From the NCBI RefSeq assembly GCF_001444405.1, contig NZ_CP013188.1, positions 372,001-436,000 on the forward strand: DNA of 64,000 nucleotides, written 5' to 3'. Both the position numbers and the translations under genes were made by a program. This DNA is from Pseudoalteromonas phenolica (lineage in GTDB: Bacteria > Pseudomonadota > Gammaproteobacteria > Enterobacterales > Alteromonadaceae). This document shows, one piece after another, positions 50,713-59,360 of this stretch (positions within the stretch are counted from its first letter, which is position 1; each line of letters begins with the position of its first letter). A model generated the notes under the pieces. That model had not been told where the DNA came from, searched no databases, and saw nothing but the letters and a program-made list of their open reading frames with translations.

Positions 50713-51285
50713 TTACATTACTACGTTATCTTTAAGTAAGTTAGCAAATTCTTCGTCAACTACGAGCATCATACCTTGCGCCAATGTGTTTGAATAATTA
50801 ACGACACTGGCTAAAGACATGAGTTCAAATACTTGGTTTTTTGTAAGACCACTATTTAGTAAATTTCTATGATCTTGTTCAGTTACCAATGCACTGTTTG
50901 TTGCCATTTTAACGGCAAAATCTATAGACACTTTTACACGTTTTGGATTTAGGTCTGAAGACTTTTGTAAAACCTGATTAATCGTTTCATCATCAATATT
51001 TAGGTAGCGACACATAGCACAATGAATTGAAGTGCAATAAGCACACTCACGTTCGTTAGAAATAGCGATAAACACCAGCTCTTTTAGCGCACGAGGTAAT
51101 TCGCCTATTAGTAGTACATTTTTGAACAGGGACCATGTGGTTGATAAAATATGAGGGTTATAATTACCTAGAACTTTAAAATAATCGACTAACCCCTCAT
51201 TGCCTAAATGTTCAAATATATCGTCATAAATTGCTTTAACTTCATTATTTGAGTCGGCATATTCCAAGGTATTGTAAAGCCCCAT
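50713..51285 (-). CDS. AhpD-like carboxymuconolactone-decarboxylase-family protein
   Basis: 190 residues, cytoplasmic, all-helical. The AhpD-type active-site pattern Glu-x11-Cys-x2-Cys-x3-His is intact: Glu69, Cys81, Cys84, His88 in KELVFIAISNERECAYCTSI. Such proteins act as thiol peroxidases or disulfide reductases with alkyl hydroperoxide systems. I chose the ATG at 51285 because AAGGAG lies 9 bases upstream; a longer frame reaching 51489 has no such site and overlaps the next gene. The adjacent, nearly overlapping hybrid kinase suggests the enzyme and kinase share a redox function. Confidence 0.87.
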   Translation of the reverse strand: MGLYNTLEYADSNNEVKAIYDDIFEHLGNEGLVDYFKVLGNYNPHILSTTWSLFKNVLLIGELPRALKELVFIAISNERECAYCTSIHCAMCRYLNIDDETINQVLQKSSDLNPKRVKVSIDFAVKMATNSALVTEQDHRNLLNSGLTKNQVFELMSLASVVNYSNTLAQGMMLVVDEEFANLLKDNVVM

Positions 51286-51451
51286 GTCAAAGCACTCCTT
51301 TTCGAAATGATAATTTAAAATTAGCACTAACATTAAGGGTAGTCCTTTTTCATCATATAAAAAGTCTTTAAGGCAAATTTTTGTTATTAAAAAGCAAAAC
51401 CTTATTCCAATTTTCAGAACGTTTTGAAATGGGAAATTATATGATTGGAAG

Positions 51452-52201
51452 TTAATTTTGCGAGGTAAGTAAAATTTGTTCGAAAACACCTAAAAATGTA
51501 AGGTGGTTGAAAGCACGCTCAATCGAGTTAAGTTGCTCTTTTGAAATAGATGCTTTACTAAATGCAAAATAAACAGGTGCTTGGTTAACGATGACTGGGT
51601 GTATGAATACATCTTTAGGCGTTAATTGGTGTCTAATTTCATACTCTATATTTAGCTGTTCTTCTAGAAAGCCAAAAATCCTGCCTTTAGTTAATAGAGA
51701 GAGTTTCGTATCGTTATTAGGCACTTTAAAGAAGTATTTATCAGGAGTGCTTAAAGATTGGGTGAATCTGGTAAATGACTCCCCATAATAGGCGCCTTCT
51801 TGTATTCCAAGCGGCAAAGATATGTTTAAAACGTCGGACAACGAAGTGAGTATGATAGAGGGATTCGCTTTACTGACTATTCTGATTTTTTCAATACGTT
51901 GAGGGCCGATAAAATGTGCGAATTGCGTGCGTTTTTCGGTTTTGCTTACACTCAGCATTACATCGAGTTTTCCCATTTCTAGCATTTTTAAAGCTCGCCC
52001 CCAGGGAACAGGTATAAACCGATAAGTGCAGCCAGCTTGGTTGAGTAAAGCCTTAGTGATCTCAATATCAATACCTTGCCACTGCATGTTTTCATCGCGA
52101 TATGATTGTGCAGCGTAATCTTCAACACGTACAACAAGTTCGCAACTCAAGACATTGATGCTAAATAAAAATAGTGCAAAAGCGAAGAGCTGTCTTAACA
52201 T
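51452..52201 (-). CDS. Periplasmic solute-binding protein-like (SBP_bac_3)
   Basis: 249 residues with a signal peptide (1-18, FALFLFSINVLS, cut near CELVV). The mature part follows the family-3 amino-acid-binding fold: YRDENMQWQGIDIEITKALL, PVPWGRALKMLEMGKLDVML, SVSKTEKRTQFAHFIGPQ, LGIQEGAYYGE, FAFSKASISKEQLNSIERAF. No transporter genes are adjacent, so it more likely works as a sensor protein or orphan binding protein. The next gene downstream on the same strand is the AhpD-like gene, about 166 bases on. Confidence 0.85.
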   Translation of the reverse strand: MLRQLFAFALFLFSINVLSCELVVRVEDYAAQSYRDENMQWQGIDIEITKALLNQAGCTYRFIPVPWGRALKMLEMGKLDVMLSVSKTEKRTQFAHFIGPQRIEKIRIVSKANPSIILTSLSDVLNISLPLGIQEGAYYGESFTRFTQSLSTPDKYFFKVPNNDTKLSLLTKGRIFGFLEEQLNIEYEIRHQLTPKDVFIHPVIVNQAPVYFAFSKASISKEQLNSIERAFNHLTFLGVFEQILLTSQN

Positions 52202-52252
52202 GGTTTGTGCAGTTTACTGAGCGCATCTATTTATTTTAGTTGAGTCGCGTCT

Positions 52253-54280
52253 TTATTGCTCTTTTATTGCTAATTTTTTAATGTCACCTTCAATGCTTTC
52301 CATTTTAGCAATCAGTAAACTGCCATCCGGTTTAATATCATAATGCCAAATGAGTGATCCCGACTTCTTTAATTCAGGGGCATTGGACTTTTGCATATCA
52401 AATTGCCAAATATAGTCTTGTTTTGACCATTGACTAAGCCAGTACATTGATTGGTTTTGAAACCTTACATCTCGAAAATGGTTAGCTTGTTGCTTGGAAA
52501 GCGTTGTTAATACATTAATATTGTTTAAGTTATCTAAAGTTGTCGTGGTCAGTAGCTGTTGCTCTTTTAATATTAGCCACTGCTGGGTTTGATGATGGAA
52601 ACCAATAAAGTCATTTTTGAGCTGCGTCTTGCTAGTAATACGACCCGTGAGATCATAGGTGTAAATATTTTCACCATCAGAGCCCCATACTTGTTTGTTG
52701 TTTATCCAGCCTGCATTTTTTAAGGTGAGGGGAAGGTTAGATGAAAATTGTTTTGTCGTGCGGTTTCTATCATATAAAACAATATGGTTATCACGGTTAG
52801 AAAGTAACAGGCTGTTATCGGGTGACCAATTTAAGATCCCAACATATTCATGACCTTGGTGAAATGAGAGCTGTCGTATCTTATCATTCGCGTGTAAGTA
52901 AACCTCACATACACCAGTGCGGCGAGACATAAATGCGGTTTCTCCGAGTAAGTTACTGACGGGTAAATAGTCAATACTTGAGCTTGAGAAAATCGGTAAA
53001 TCATCGTTATCTTTTATATTAACCTGCCAACTTTCAGCAGCTGCAAAGATATCCCCATGCTTATCTATCGAAAGGGTAGAGAAGATCCCTTGAGTTGAGC
53101 GCATCACACTATATTGTTGTTGATCCCAGTGCGTCGCGATGAGGTTATGGTACTTACTTTCATCGTTTGTGATGATGGTTTGTTGTTTTGTGTCAAAAGT
53201 GGCTAACCAAATTGGGTATGGCCAAGAGAGATGAATGTTACCGTCTAAGGTAATTAATTTTGAATGATAATTAACTTGTTTTACGAGGTAGAAAGTTTGG
53301 TTTTCCCAAGCTTTGAGTGCTTTTATTAATTTTTCGCCTTTGTTGAGTGGCACGGGTATCTTTACAAATTGACGGGTGCTTAAGCGATACAAAAAACCTT
53401 CGCTGTTATCCCAATGATGCACGACGAGGGTTAATTCGTCATCTGATTGCCAAAGTGGGGCTTCAATACGGTCACATGAGACCGCTTTCGTTTCATGTAA
53501 CTGTTTGCCATTACTGCTAATAATTTTTAAAACACATTTATCTTCAATGTACTGCCAAAATGCCACAAGGTCTTTATTGGGATGCCAACTTGGATGTGCT
53601 ACTCGAGTGTTAAAGCTATGCTCATAGAGCTGATTGCCTAATTTATTCGCTATAACAAGCTGATTAAATTGGCTGACATAAGCAATTAAATCCTGTTCGA
53701 AATGTGCTGCAATATCAAACTCTAACCCCAGCTCATAACTGATGTCTTCTACTTTGTATTCTGGAGGGGTAAGTAATTGAGGTTTATGGTTAAAAAAAGC
53801 AATAGCACTGAAGCACGCAATAAAAAATATAGAGAACATACCTATGTAAAGCGGGTTTCTGATGAGGTGGCCGACATTAAATAAAAAAGAGTTAGTGTTT
53901 GTGGGCGTTGTTGATTCGTCGTTTTTAAGCTTGGGTCCAATCGCAGTAGATAGCAACCTCGCTTCTGCGATAAACATATAACCTTTTTTAGGTATTGTTT
54001 TTATATATTTAGGTGTTCTAGGTATATCTTGTAATACCTTACGAAGTTTGGCTAATAACTGATAAAGACTATTGGCTTCTACAATGGTATCTGGCCAGAG
54101 CTTATCGTTTAGAAAGCCTTGCGATAATGTTTTGCCTTGTTGTTTTATAAATAGTTCAAGAAGTCTGGCGACTTGAGGTTCCAGCTTTTGTGTATGTTGG
54201 GTTTTACTACAGAGCAATTCATCTGTTTCGGGATAAAACACCCAAGTGTCAAACTGATGTCCCTGTGACGAAGATGGCAT
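52253..54280 (-). CDS. CadC/ToxR-type membrane transcriptional regulator with beta-propeller sensor
   Basis: 675 residues. The N-terminal winged helix (about 10-110) of the OmpR/ToxR type shows LEPQVARLLELFIKQQGKTL, LWPDTIVEANSLYQLLAKLR and YIKTIPKKGYMFIAEA. One membrane helix follows (about 150-175, IGMFSIFFIACFSAIAFFN). The periplasmic part (about 180-675) is built of TolB-like propeller repeats (HPSWHPNKDLVAFWQYIEDK, LNWSPDNSLLLSNRDNHIVL). It should bind DNA from the membrane in response to a periplasmic signal. It is divergent from the DUF5916 gene, with a palindrome between them, making that gene its likely target. Confidence 0.9.
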   Translation of the reverse strand: MPSSSQGHQFDTWVFYPETDELLCSKTQHTQKLEPQVARLLELFIKQQGKTLSQGFLNDKLWPDTIVEANSLYQLLAKLRKVLQDIPRTPKYIKTIPKKGYMFIAEARLLSTAIGPKLKNDESTTPTNTNSFLFNVGHLIRNPLYIGMFSIFFIACFSAIAFFNHKPQLLTPPEYKVEDISYELGLEFDIAAHFEQDLIAYVSQFNQLVIANKLGNQLYEHSFNTRVAHPSWHPNKDLVAFWQYIEDKCVLKIISSNGKQLHETKAVSCDRIEAPLWQSDDELTLVVHHWDNSEGFLYRLSTRQFVKIPVPLNKGEKLIKALKAWENQTFYLVKQVNYHSKLITLDGNIHLSWPYPIWLATFDTKQQTIITNDESKYHNLIATHWDQQQYSVMRSTQGIFSTLSIDKHGDIFAAAESWQVNIKDNDDLPIFSSSSIDYLPVSNLLGETAFMSRRTGVCEVYLHANDKIRQLSFHQGHEYVGILNWSPDNSLLLSNRDNHIVLYDRNRTTKQFSSNLPLTLKNAGWINNKQVWGSDGENIYTYDLTGRITSKTQLKNDFIGFHHQTQQWLILKEQQLLTTTTLDNLNNINVLTTLSKQQANHFRDVRFQNQSMYWLSQWSKQDYIWQFDMQKSNAPELKKSGSLIWHYDIKPDGSLLIAKMESIEGDIKKLAIKEQ

Positions 54281-54323
54281 AAAACGCTTACCGCAGTTAT
54301 TAAATTAGTCTTATAGGCGAACG

Positions 54324-54341
54324 TTATCTTTTATAAGATAA
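54324..54341. promoter_or_regulatory. AT-rich palindrome between CadC-type regulator and DUF5916 gene
   Basis: TTATCTT-TTAT-AAGATAA, a perfect 7-bp inverted repeat 44 bases from the regulator start and 108 bases from the DUF5916 start. It may be the regulator's operator; AT-rich palindromes also arise by chance. Confidence 0.35.
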
Positions 54342-54448
54342 AAGTCAATGTTTATAAGGCTTTCATGAGTGTTATTCAGAAAAATTTCAGGTTTTTCTAG
54401 CTTGAGTTTTGTTGCAATGAACGCATCGAAATTCAGTTGGATGTAGTT

Positions 54449-56713
54449 ATGAAAATTTCACAGGTAGCAAATGCGGTAGCCTTTAGCACAATTATAATCA
54501 CGCCATCGGTTATGGCTGAAACAATCGTACTTGATGGCAAATTAGATGAACCGCAATGGCAGCAAGCAACAGCATTTAATACTTTTTACAAAGTCGTGCC
54601 CGCCACGCTCGAGCAAACAAAGAAGCAAGTTAATGCCAAAGTCTACAGTAATGAAAAAGGCATTTACGTTGGCATTATTAATTATCAAAGTGCTGAGACG
54701 CGTAAAAAACAATTCAATATTAAAGATAACTTTATGCAAGGCGAGTTCAATCGTATTTATCTCGACTTTGGCGGTGATGGTAGTAGTGGTTATTTATTTG
54801 CAACAACGCTTGGTGGCGGCACGCAAGATGCGGTACTCACGCCGCAACTAACAACTGACTACGATTGGGACGGAGACTGGCAAAGCCAGTACTTTGAGCA
54901 TGACGATTACTGGTCAACCGAGGTGTTTATTCCTTGGCACACTGTATCCTTCCATCATTCAGCAGGTGAAAATGGTCTGTCAGAGGTGGGAGTTTCTATT
55001 CAGCTTTATGATATTGCTAATAATTTTATTTATGCAAGTCAAAAACAAACGATTAGCAATAGTGACTTTTATTTAGCAATGCCCAAGGTATCTGCTGAGA
55101 TCCCAAACCAGCAGCAGCTGGCGTTTATACCTTATATTACTCAGCAAAACGATTTATCAGACCGACAAGGTGATAAGGGGCAAACTGATGTGGGCTTTGA
55201 TTTAATTTATAAACCTGCGCACCATCAGAAGCTGAGCGTATCTGTTAACCCAGACTTCGGTCAAGTTGACAGTGACGATGTAAATATTAACTACAGTGCA
55301 GTTGAAACACTGAGAACCGATAAACGCCCATTTTTCACCCAAGATATCAGCGTATTTAACGTTCAAGCGGAGCAAAATACCAAGCTGATACATACCCGCC
55401 GAATAGGTGCAGGGAGTGATGATGGTAGTGAAAATATCACTCCAATTGATGCAGCCGTACGATTTGTTCATCAAGGAGAACAATTACAACTAGGTGCATT
55501 TGCTGTTGAAGAGTCGAATTTAGACACTGACGCAGGCAAATCATTTTATGCGGCAAGGGCGAAATATCGACAAAATAATTGGCAAACCGGCTTGCTAACC
55601 ACCCACGTTAAGCGCCCATACCTTGATAGAAGCGCCAGCACATTGGCTTGGGATAGTCAGTATCAAAGTGCAACTTGGTCATTACAAGGGGCGTTACTGC
55701 TTAGCCAAATTGATACAGATGCTGAAATAAATACCACACAAACTGGTAACGGCCTGAGCTTAAACTTGGGCTACCAGTTTTCGCCAAATACTAAAATCAC
55801 GAATCGTTACTTAAAACTAAACGACCAGTTCGACAACCGAGACATGGGGTATTTAGTCAGAAACGACTGGCAATATGCTCAATCTGAGTTTGAGCATTCG
55901 GTCAATTACTCGAATGATTGGGTTACACGTGTTAAGCATGTAGTAAAGCTCAGCCATGAAAGTAATGGCGCGTCTCAAAGATTACCCGCTTGGCAAACGT
56001 ACTCTAGCCAATTTATGTTAACGACAGGGGCGCAGTTTAATTTAACTTTTGATTACTTAACTCAAGGTGAGCAAGATAATCTGGGCTTTAACACTACTGC
56101 ATTCACCCAGCCTTCGTCACAAGGTGTCAGGCTATTTTACCAAAGCCCATATGTGGGAGATTTCAGCTGGGCGGCTAGCTTTGAATATGATAAAGAAGGC
56201 TTCGATTCAACGTCAACCCAATATGCGGTGGACTTAACTTGGATGCCCCATGCGAATTGGAGCATAAAGTGGAATAACTACTTAAGAACTGGTGAAGGTT
56301 GGCTGGTGGCCAATCAGCAAAATGTGATTAGTGAATACGACAGAGACTATTTTGCCTCAAATATCATCGTAAATGGCTTGATCACCGATAAACTAGAATG
56401 GTCTAGTTCAATACAAGTCGCTTTTTTAGATGCCAAAGCTCAGCAAACTTTCGCAGTGCAAGAGCAAGGCGATTTGATTAAGCAAGACATTGATACCAGC
56501 TTTGAAGATAACCGCTTAACTGCCCAGTTTAAATTGCGTTATCGTATGGGACCCTTCTCAGATGTGTTTTTTGTTTACCGCAGAGGCAGCGTCGATAGCG
56601 CCAGTTATGACCGTGATTCAATTGGTCAAAACAGTTATGGCAATCGAACCAGTACACTTTGGACGAACCCTATTGAAGACAGTGTAACGTTTAAGGTTCG
56701 ATATTTATTCTGA
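54449..56713 (+). CDS. CBM9-like/DUF5916 outer-membrane protein
   Basis: 754 residues. Signal peptide 1-23 (NAVAFSTIIITPSVMA, cut before ETIVL). The first 190 residues resemble a family-9 carbohydrate-binding-like domain (VLDGKLDEPQWQQATAFNTF, RIYLDFGGDGSSGYLF, WSTEVFIPWHTVSF). The rest is DUF5916, a predicted beta barrel (LSVSVNPDFGQVDSDDVNIN, LRTDKRPFFTQDISVFN), ending KLRYRMGPFSDVFFVYRRGS and VTFKVRYLF, an outer-membrane end. Proteins of this kind often accompany TonB-linked uptake or periplasmic peptidases; the ligand is unknown. GGAT lies 8 bases before the chosen ATG; a TTG at 54437 is an alternative. Confidence 0.87.
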   Translation: MKISQVANAVAFSTIIITPSVMAETIVLDGKLDEPQWQQATAFNTFYKVVPATLEQTKKQVNAKVYSNEKGIYVGIINYQSAETRKKQFNIKDNFMQGEFNRIYLDFGGDGSSGYLFATTLGGGTQDAVLTPQLTTDYDWDGDWQSQYFEHDDYWSTEVFIPWHTVSFHHSAGENGLSEVGVSIQLYDIANNFIYASQKQTISNSDFYLAMPKVSAEIPNQQQLAFIPYITQQNDLSDRQGDKGQTDVGFDLIYKPAHHQKLSVSVNPDFGQVDSDDVNINYSAVETLRTDKRPFFTQDISVFNVQAEQNTKLIHTRRIGAGSDDGSENITPIDAAVRFVHQGEQLQLGAFAVEESNLDTDAGKSFYAARAKYRQNNWQTGLLTTHVKRPYLDRSASTLAWDSQYQSATWSLQGALLLSQIDTDAEINTTQTGNGLSLNLGYQFSPNTKITNRYLKLNDQFDNRDMGYLVRNDWQYAQSEFEHSVNYSNDWVTRVKHVVKLSHESNGASQRLPAWQTYSSQFMLTTGAQFNLTFDYLTQGEQDNLGFNTTAFTQPSSQGVRLFYQSPYVGDFSWAASFEYDKEGFDSTSTQYAVDLTWMPHANWSIKWNNYLRTGEGWLVANQQNVISEYDRDYFASNIIVNGLITDKLEWSSSIQVAFLDAKAQQTFAVQEQGDLIKQDIDTSFEDNRLTAQFKLRYRMGPFSDVFFVYRRGSVDSASYDRDSIGQNSYGNRTSTLWTNPIEDSVTFKVRYLF

Positions 56714-56742
56714 TTGTGATTAAAAAATTAGTTAACATATCA

Positions 56743-56761
56743 AAGGGGCAAAACGCCCCTT
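56743..56761 (+). terminator. Hairpin after the DUF5916 gene
   Basis: AAGGGGC and GCCCCTT pair across AAAAC, 30 bases after the stop; only a short T run follows. Confidence 0.65.
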
Positions 56762-56911
56762 GTTTAGCATAAAATAGAGACGTCTCCTCGGTTACTTGAT
56801 TATGGCCTCTAAAAGAGGTCATGATTATTCAACGTCTTTTATTAAGTATTTAAAAGAAAATGGTTATTGGTAAGTGAAATTATGAGTGGATCCTTTTAAT
56901 TTTCTTCATGT

Positions 56912-57004
56912 ATGTGCAATATAACTATTGCATCCGTATTAGGCTGGGCCTTGGTTATTTTGTTTGTATTTTGGGTGCTGGCAATGTGGTTGGTGAGCCG
57001 TTGA
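56912..57004 (+). CDS. Possible 30-residue single-helix membrane peptide
   Basis: The frame reads MCNITIASVLGWALVILFVF then WVLAMWLVSR, a clean transmembrane segment with a terminal Arg, as in many bacterial small membrane proteins. There is no visible ribosome-binding site, so this is weak. Confidence 0.22.
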   Translation: MCNITIASVLGWALVILFVFWVLAMWLVSR

Positions 57005-57140
57005 AAACCAGCCGTTCTGAAGCTAGGGTGTAATGCTGGCATGTCAACCGACTGAATTGTCTACTGGTATATAACATTGTGTAACCATTGTTGTTTGTGG
57101 AGATTAAAGCACTATGAAAAAATAAACTATTGGGGTATTT

Positions 57141-57287
57141 ATGACTTTAGGTTCATTTATATCTTTTCTGATAATGTTTTTACTCGGGAAGGAGGCAATT
57201 GACTCTATTCCTTTAATTATCAAAGTTCTGCTTTTTGGGGGCTTTATTGTTGGTATGATTTTAACGGGAAGATATATAAAGTTCTGA
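57141..57287 (+). CDS. Possible 48-residue two-helix membrane protein
   Basis: The frame has two hydrophobic segments (LGSFISFLIMFLLG and IIKVLLFGGFIVGMIL) joined by a short polar turn (KEAIDSIP), and a basic end GRYIKF. GGGGT lies 7 bases before the ATG. It stands alone in a gene-poor stretch. I know no family for it. Confidence 0.42.
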   Translation: MTLGSFISFLIMFLLGKEAIDSIPLIIKVLLFGGFIVGMILTGRYIKF

Positions 57288-57583
57288 GGAATTAAAAGAA
57301 AATAAACAAGATACCTACCTTAAATTTGAACAATTCATTTGAAACTCCACCCAATTTAGTACAGCTATTTTGTAGAATCTTACTCAGCCTCAAGATAACC
57401 AATTGATGTCAAATCACTCAGTGAATCATGAGCCCGCTCATAGCTAAAGACTTGGTTTTGTATATCTTAGCTTGAGTTAATAATAAAATTATTAGGTGCG
57501 CCCTTTTAATCTTCTTCCTAGAGGTTTTATTATGTTCAGAGAAGCTCTTAGGTTTATTGTTCGAAAGTAGTTTAGGAAATTGA

Positions 57584-58282
57584 ATGAAGACTTTACTCTT
57601 ACTATTTGTTTTATTTACACCAATAAGTTTAGCTTTTGATATAAATGTAAATATTCCTTCTAAAGGGTTTTGCAAAAAATTAGAGGAAGCAGGTGCGCTT
57701 TATCAGAAAGAGCAAGACATAAATAGACCAGAACTTGATGAACTATTTAATAGTCAATTGAATTCAATGGGTAGTTGCTTATTTAAGAAAGGAAAGAAAA
57801 AAGAGGCCATTGAATTTTGGTTGCTAGCGTCTTCTTTCGGCTCTGATTATGGCTCCGAGTTGGCAGGAAACTACTTAGCTAATGAAGCGAGCAATGTGAG
57901 AGATTTGCTTTCAGGCTTGTCTATACTTCGCCAGCTTGGAGCTAAAAAAACCAAAGCATTGAATCGTTATAGGATTCAATACGCTTTAGCAATTCTTAAA
58001 GGTGAATTTGTTAATTACAATATTCGGATTGCGTTATTAAATCTATATGAAGCGATGCAAAATGGTTCTGCTGAGGCTGCATATTTAATCGCCTATTTTA
58101 AATCTACAAATGTATTTCCAGATAAAAATGACAAATACTCAGAGGAATATTGGATAAAAATAGGTGATAAGCTTGTTGGTTCAAAATCTTATCAGAGATT
58201 TATAGAGGACGCGTTTTTGAGTGATTTATATGGCGCTTCCTTGATAAAAATAAGAGATAGTAAAGAAACCCAAAAGAAGTAG
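57584..58282 (+). CDS. Exported Sel1/TPR-like helical protein
   Basis: 232 residues. Signal peptide 1-18 (MKTLLLLFVLFTPISLA, cut before FDINV). The mature part is helical, with repeat-like units of small residues (KKGKKKEAIEFWLLASSFGS, YGSELAGNYLANEA, IALLNLYEAMQNGSAEAAYL) reminiscent of Sel1 solenoids, which bind peptides or proteins. Two cysteines (FCKKLEE, GSCLFKKG) could pair. AGGAAAT lies just before the ATG. It is the only clearly intact Sel1-like gene of this decaying cluster. Confidence 0.65.
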   Translation: MKTLLLLFVLFTPISLAFDINVNIPSKGFCKKLEEAGALYQKEQDINRPELDELFNSQLNSMGSCLFKKGKKKEAIEFWLLASSFGSDYGSELAGNYLANEASNVRDLLSGLSILRQLGAKKTKALNRYRIQYALAILKGEFVNYNIRIALLNLYEAMQNGSAEAAYLIAYFKSTNVFPDKNDKYSEEYWIKIGDKLVGSKSYQRFIEDAFLSDLYGASLIKIRDSKETQKK

Positions 58283-58448
58283 AATAAAAAACAACCGCCT
58301 TACAGCTATTAGGGGCCTAATATATACCTAAGCTTCATTCTCGATGAATATGTATTCTGAAAAAGTAATGCTGACTATTGCTTCATATCAAAAAAGTCTT
58401 CATTAGAATGGGGATGTTAAGCTTAAAGCAAGTTTTTCTAGGTGACGT

Positions 58449-58781
58449 ATGTCAAAGATAATTATCGTTTTTATCAGCACTTTTTTTGCACTTAATGTTA
58501 AAGCAAAAACTTGAATGCTACTATTGAAGCGCTTATACGAAAAATCGCTTTAAGAAGAAAACAAATGAGGTTGTTCGTATGCTTTTTAACCTAAAATAAT
58601 AAAAGCTTAAACTCTTCATTGATTGAGTCAACTTGGTAGGTTGAAGAATTTAATGCTCACCCGTTTTATGACTTACATTGGTTTTATATAGCATCAATTA
58701 AAAAAACGACTAAAAGCCGATTTATGCCCAGAACTAGTTCTATATAAACGCTTAGAAATATCGATAAAATTTGTAGAGTAA
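58449..58781 (+). pseudogene. Broken gene for a small secreted protein
   Basis: A normal signal peptide (MSKIIIVFISTFFALNVKA) is followed two codons later by TGA. In the next frame the chain appears to go on as NLNATIEALIRKIALRRKQM, and further fragments occur: VEEFNAHPFYDLHWFYIASI, then in a third frame KKRLKADLCPELVLYKRLEI ending FVE at TAA 58779-58781, 4 bases before the next gene. The gene has at least two frame changes and a stop. Its original family is not recognisable. Confidence 0.5.
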
Positions 58782-58785
58782 AACA

Positions 58786-59277
58786 ATGAAAAAAATAATA
58801 TTGGCTCTGATTTTTATATGTGGCTTCAATGCCACAGCTTCAGAGGTAAGCTTAGGCCATTGCAATGTTTTTATACCTGATACTTTTAACTTGTCTATCA
58901 GAGATGATGGACAGAATTTAAACTTTCTAAAGACAGAATATATTGATTATTTAGGTCATAAAATACTAAATTCGGAGGAGGTAAATATATACAAAAACAT
59001 GCCAATTTACGATGGTCTAATTAAAAGTGCTAGTATTTTGTTTGAAATGAATAATAAAAAATACAAAGGGATTGTTTTTAAAATCCCATTTGATAGCGAT
59101 AAAGACTTCGGTATTTTGGTTTTTTCGTTTGAAATAAATGGAGATTGGATAGAATTTATAGAAGTTAATGGTCATGATGTTAGTTTGTATATGAATGATT
59201 GCTTAAGTGACGAAGACACTAAAAGGATAGAAGCTATTAAAACAGTCCGACATGAGACCTTCAACCTGAGTGATTAA
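58786..59277 (+). CDS. Exported protein of unknown function
   Basis: 163 residues. Signal peptide 1-18 (MKKIILALIFICGFNATA, cut before SEVSL). The mature protein looks beta-rich (YKGIVFKIPFDSDKDFGILV, FSFEINGDWIEFIEVNGHDV) with two cysteines (LGHCNVF, MNDCLSD) likely joined by a disulfide. Base composition is very AT-rich. It follows the broken gene by 4 bases and precedes a broken Sel1-like gene. No family recognised. Confidence 0.6.
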   Translation: MKKIILALIFICGFNATASEVSLGHCNVFIPDTFNLSIRDDGQNLNFLKTEYIDYLGHKILNSEEVNIYKNMPIYDGLIKSASILFEMNNKKYKGIVFKIPFDSDKDFGILVFSFEINGDWIEFIEVNGHDVSLYMNDCLSDEDTKRIEAIKTVRHETFNLSD

Positions 59278-59360
59278 AAAACTCTATAGTTTGGAGTTAT
59301 TATGGACGTCCATTCAATTCAGCCATTTTAAAAGTCGCAATCTTTTTAAAGTAGGTAAAA

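Larger units (their letters stand above)
56762..57583. other. Gene-poor AT-rich region
   Basis: About 820 bases between the DUF5916 terminator and the first Sel1-like gene. It holds a small hairpin (GCCTCT-AAA-AGAGGT near 56805) and two tiny hydrophobic frames listed separately (56912 and 57141). From 57288 to 57583 I see no gene; frames on the minus strand there run into the next gene and look like shadows. Confidence 0.45.

Noticed and set aside
57418..57675. 85-codon minus-strand frame before the first Sel1-like gene
   Set aside because: It overlaps the signal peptide of the real gene on the opposite strand and has no start signal or family resemblance.
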